From: Thermoanaerobaculia bacterium
Lineage (GTDB): Bacteria > Acidobacteriota > Thermoanaerobaculia > Gp7-AA8
Direction of reading: 5' to 3'
Assembly (NCBI GenBank): GCA_017883205.1
Contig: JADGNZ010000048.1
Span: forward strand, 1-46,251
Length of the DNA: 46,251 bases
The notes beneath the pieces were generated by a model. That model did not search any database. It worked only from the letters and a program-made list of their open reading frames with translations, and had not been told where the DNA came from. The stretch's first letter is position 1. Each line of letters begins with the position of its first letter. The position numbers were made by a program, and so were the translations under genes. This document shows, piece after piece, positions 43,400 through 46,251 of this stretch.

Positions 43400-45139
43400 T
43401 CACTTGCTCAAAGTGAATCGGGACTCGGCCAGTCCGTACAGCCGTTTCCAGACTGTTCGATTGAACGTCACAACCACTGCCGCCATGACGATGACGCACG
43501 CGCCGAGCCGCGGGAAATCGGCGTGCTCCGCGGCGAGACTGATCTGCGCGCCGAGCCCGTTCGCGGTCATCACCTGGCCTTTGAATGTCACATACTCGGC
43601 GACGATGCTGGCGTTCCACGCGCCGCCGGCCGCAGTCACCCATCCCGTCACAAGATACGGGAACACCGCCGGCAGATAGAGAAATCGGAAGCGAAGCCAG
43701 CGGCTCAGCCGGTAACTGCGCGCCGCTTCGCCAAGATCCGAGGGGATGGACGAAGCGCCGGCGATGACGTTGAAGAGGATGTACCACTGCGTCCCGAGGA
43801 GCATGAGGACGACGCTGCCCCATCCGAGAGAGACGCCTGCCGCCTTCAACACCGCGATCGCGAGCGGGAACAGCATGGGCGCCGGAAACGAAGCCGCGAT
43901 CTGCACGATGGGCTGAAAGATCCGCGACAAGCGCGGCGAAAGGCCGATGGCGAGACCTGCCGGAAGAGTCCAGATCGTCCCGAGCGCAGTCGAGAGAAGC
44001 ACGCGCCCCAGCGTCCAACCACACGCGCCGAGGATGGGCAGGTAGCCTCTGGCCGGCAATTGCCCGAGCAGCAGGAACATGCGGTAGCTGCCGAAGAGGA
44101 GAATCACGACGAGGAGAGCGAAGAGGCTGAACGACAACACGCGCGAAGCACCTGGGCGCTCTCGCTTCGCTTCCTGCGCATGTGCCACTTGCTGATCGCT
44201 CTTGCCGAGGCGGCGGCGAAGAGCGGCAAGGGCGCTGGCCAGCCAGTCGATGACGCTCGATCGCCGCAGCCAGTCGTAAAACCACGATGTCGACGTCTGC
44301 TCGTCCGAGCCGCCTTCTTCGACACGAAACTTCTGCGCCCAGACGACGACCGGGCGCCACAGCAATTGATCGAGCACGACGATCATCGTGATCATCGCGA
44401 AGATCGCCCACACCATCGCGCGCACGTCGCCCTTCGCCACGGCGACGCTCATGTACGAGCCGATGCCGGGAAGGCGGAAATCCCTGGCGCCGAGGACGAA
44501 CGACTCGGTGATCATCAAGAAGAACCAGCCGCCGGCCATGCTCATCATGCTGTTCCAGACCAGGCCGATCGTGGCGAACGGCAGCTCGAGCCACTTCAGC
44601 CGCTGCCACCAGTCGAAGCGATAGATGGTCGAGGCTTCGATCTGATCTTTCGGAATGGAACGGAGCGAGTGGTAGAAACTGAACGTCATGTTCCACGCCT
44701 GGCCGGTGAAAATCATGAGCACGGAGGCGAGCTCCAGGCCCACATTGCTTTCCGGGAAGATCGAAACCAGCGCGAGAACGACGCCCGGCATGAAGCCGAG
44801 AACGGGAATGCTCTGAAGAATGTCGAGCAGCGGCACGAGGACGCGCTCCGCGATCGGATCCTTCGCCGCCCAGTAGCCGTACGTCAGCGTAAAGAGCAGC
44901 GAAAGGACGTACGCGATCAGGCCGCGCGTGAGCGAATAGAAGGTGTAGAGCGGAAGCGCGGAGAGCGACAGATCGATGTGGACGGCAGGCCGGAGCGTGC
45001 GCCACTCGCCGGCCAGCGACGAGAGTCCGAAGACGATGCCGGTGATGCCGACGAGCAGGACGGCATCGATCCAGACGCCTCGCCGGAAGCGCTCGAAGAA
45101 CGCGGTAGCTTCGCCCCATGCTCCTTCCCGCGGCCGCAT
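43400..45139 (-). CDS. ABC permease with two fused permease domains
   Basis: The 579-residue protein starts at ATG 45139 (AAAGGA eight bases upstream); the longer frame would start within the divergent promoter region. It contains two BPD-type permease units: the first with YAVAE-like EAAxxxG loop (IPKDQIEASTIYRFDWWQRL) and FMPGVVLALVSIFPESNVGL, and the second with SIPSDLGEAARSYRLSRWLR and FPAPMLFPLAIAVLKAAGV. Two permease domains in one chain mean the complex could be one permease with two ATPases. No substrate-binding protein gene is in the window, so the importer may use one elsewhere. Confidence 0.88.
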   Translation of the reverse strand: MRPREGAWGEATAFFERFRRGVWIDAVLLVGITGIVFGLSSLAGEWRTLRPAVHIDLSLSALPLYTFYSLTRGLIAYVLSLLFTLTYGYWAAKDPIAERVLVPLLDILQSIPVLGFMPGVVLALVSIFPESNVGLELASVLMIFTGQAWNMTFSFYHSLRSIPKDQIEASTIYRFDWWQRLKWLELPFATIGLVWNSMMSMAGGWFFLMITESFVLGARDFRLPGIGSYMSVAVAKGDVRAMVWAIFAMITMIVVLDQLLWRPVVVWAQKFRVEEGGSDEQTSTSWFYDWLRRSSVIDWLASALAALRRRLGKSDQQVAHAQEAKRERPGASRVLSFSLFALLVVILLFGSYRMFLLLGQLPARGYLPILGACGWTLGRVLLSTALGTIWTLPAGLAIGLSPRLSRIFQPIVQIAASFPAPMLFPLAIAVLKAAGVSLGWGSVVLMLLGTQWYILFNVIAGASSIPSDLGEAARSYRLSRWLRFRFLYLPAVFPYLVTGWVTAAGGAWNASIVAEYVTFKGQVMTANGLGAQISLAAEHADFPRLGACVIVMAAVVVTFNRTVWKRLYGLAESRFTLSK

Positions 45140-45312
45140 CGTATTGATCCTTTGTCCATCGCTGTAACGCTCTCGGAGACGACCCCGGCATCGTAGCACC
45201 CTGGACGACTGCATCCGAAGAACTCCGAGCGGCGTGACGTCCAGAACATGCGAATGTTCAATTGAAGTGAGTCTGCCTGCGGCCCGACCCGCCGGTCAGG
45301 TATTCTGAGCGC

Positions 45313-46251
45313 ATGGCCCGCGCGACCGAGGATGCCCGCCCTGATCCCGACGAGCTGCTGCGCCTCACGAAAACCGACGACAAGGGACGCGGCCGCCTAA
45401 AGGTCTACCTCGGCATGGCCGCGGGCGTCGGCAAGACGATGCGGATGCTCGACGATGCTCACCGCATGCGCCGCGCCGGCGTGGACATCGTCATCGGCCT
45501 CGTCGAAACGCATGGCCGCGAGGAAACCGCGGCACGCATCGCCGATCTGGAAGTGATCCCTCGGCAGAAGGTTTCCTACCGCGATGTCGTCATCGAAGAG
45601 ATGGATCTACGCGCGGTCATCGCACGGCATCCGGATGTCGCTGTCGTCGATGAGCTGCCGCACACGAATGCGCCGGGCTCGAAAAACGAGAAGCGCTGGC
45701 AGGATGTCGAAGACCTTCTCGCCGCCGGCATCTCGGTGATGACCGCGCTCAACGTGCAGCATCTCGAAGGCGTGCAGGACGTCGTCCACTCTGCCACCGG
45801 AATCGAGATTCGCGAGCGCGTGCCGGACCGAATCGTGCGCGAAGCCGACTCGGTCATCCTCGTCGACCTTCCCGTCGCGGAGCTTCAGGAGCGCCTGCGT
45901 CAGGGAAAGATCTATCCGCCGGAGCAGGCTACCCGCGCCCTCGACAACTTCTTTCGCACGGAGCTTCTCTTGCGGTTGCGTGAGCTCGCGCTGCTGCAGA
46001 CAGCGACGTTCTCCGGAGCGCCGGTCGTCGTGCAGGGAGCCGCGGAGGTGCGCCTGGCGGTCGCGCTTCCATTCGAGCCATTGATCGCAAAGTCGCTGGT
46101 CCTGCGCGCATCGCGTCTGGCCGGCCGCATGAACACGCGCTGGTACGCCGTCTACGTCCGGCAGCGCCGCGCCCACCCGGAGAACATCAGCGCCGAGCAG
46201 CACCGCAAACTCAGCGACAACGTCCAACTCGCCATCTCCCTCGGCGCCACC
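45313..46251 (+). CDS. KdpD N-terminal sensor module, copy 2 (runs off the window)
   Basis: The gene starts at ATG 45313 (MARATEDARPDPDEL) after TATTCT at 45301-45306, which is spaced exactly as in copy 1. The 313 visible residues match copy 1 (36581) at roughly nine of ten positions by eye, including GMAAGVGKT, ELPHTNAPGSKNEKRW and ALNVQHLEGVQDVV. Differences are conservative (for example QK for RR in VIPRQKVSY). The end of the USP domain and whatever follows are outside the window, so it could be another short copy or a full-length KdpD. The gene is divergent from the ABC permease. Confidence 0.88.
   Translation, partial: MARATEDARPDPDELLRLTKTDDKGRGRLKVYLGMAAGVGKTMRMLDDAHRMRRAGVDIVIGLVETHGREETAARIADLEVIPRQKVSYRDVVIEEMDLRAVIARHPDVAVVDELPHTNAPGSKNEKRWQDVEDLLAAGISVMTALNVQHLEGVQDVVHSATGIEIRERVPDRIVREADSVILVDLPVAELQERLRQGKIYPPEQATRALDNFFRTELLLRLRELALLQTATFSGAPVVVQGAAEVRLAVALPFEPLIAKSLVLRASRLAGRMNTRWYAVYVRQRRAHPENISAEQHRKLSDNVQLAISLGAT

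Noticed and set aside
43361-45196. 611-residue forward frame opposite the ABC permease
   Set aside because: The permease has membrane helices and family motifs; the opposite frame is a compositional mirror with no motif.

Overview
The window looks like chromosomal DNA of a GC-rich, diderm (outer-membrane) bacterium. The diderm reading rests on a TonB/ExbB/ExbD energy module, an outer-membrane beta-barrel porin and secreted multi-domain proteins. The mix of cohesin- and dockerin-like surface proteins, abundant hairpin-forming intergenic repeats, promoters with almost no leader, and a polyphosphate plus potassium gene content would fit Acidobacteriota or a neighbouring phylum; that placement is inference and no 16S rRNA gene is present. 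I see no prophage, transposase or CRISPR array. LAYOUT. 1-6.5 kb is a polyphosphate cluster: PPK2-type kinase, PPX/GppA exopolyphosphatase with a C-terminal HD domain, SixA-type phosphatase, a lysine-rich protein and Ppk1, which itself ends in a lysine tail. 6.7-9.3 kb encodes TonB, ExbB and two ExbDs. At 9.3-9.6 kb an orphan VapB antitoxin is followed by the first codons of a destroyed vapC. 9.6-17.2 kb holds three reverse-strand secreted proteins with cohesin-like domains; the largest (1,656 aa) also has Ig-like repeats, an IPT/TIG domain and a dockerin. At 17.3-17.4 kb lies a selenocysteine tRNA gene. 18.5-21.3 kb is a bufferin-type RiPP cluster (Cys-rich precursor, DUF692/MNIO enzyme, DUF2063 partner, DoxX protein) whose coding ends have been extended by hairpin repeats. 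21.7-37.7 kb is a potassium island: a KdpD lacking its N-terminal half, KdpE, a KimA-like importer, Kup, a porin, a 27-residue membrane peptide, KdpF-A-B-C, a lone USP protein, a CPA2 antiporter behind a potentially structured leader, and the missing KdpD N-terminal half as a separate gene. 37.8-40.4 kb carries a DUF2254 protein, a YnfA protein and an SdpI/SdpR pair. 40.5-42 kb has a PTS IIA-like protein, an unusual array of palindromic repeats and an XRE regulator. 42-45.1 kb is an ABC importer without a binding protein. The window ends in a second, near-identical copy of the KdpD N-terminal half. HOW IT WORKS TOGETHER. The potassium genes provide three different K+ uptake routes, one antiporter and one two-component system. 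Direct repeats with an 11-base period precede the KimA-like gene, the small membrane protein after it, and the kup/porin-kdp divergent region, so one OmpR-family regulator (KdpE is the obvious candidate) may control the whole island. The most unusual features are these putative operators, the palindrome array at 41.0-41.45 kb, the repeat-extended bufferin genes, the several families of intergenic hairpins, and the leader upstream of the antiporter.
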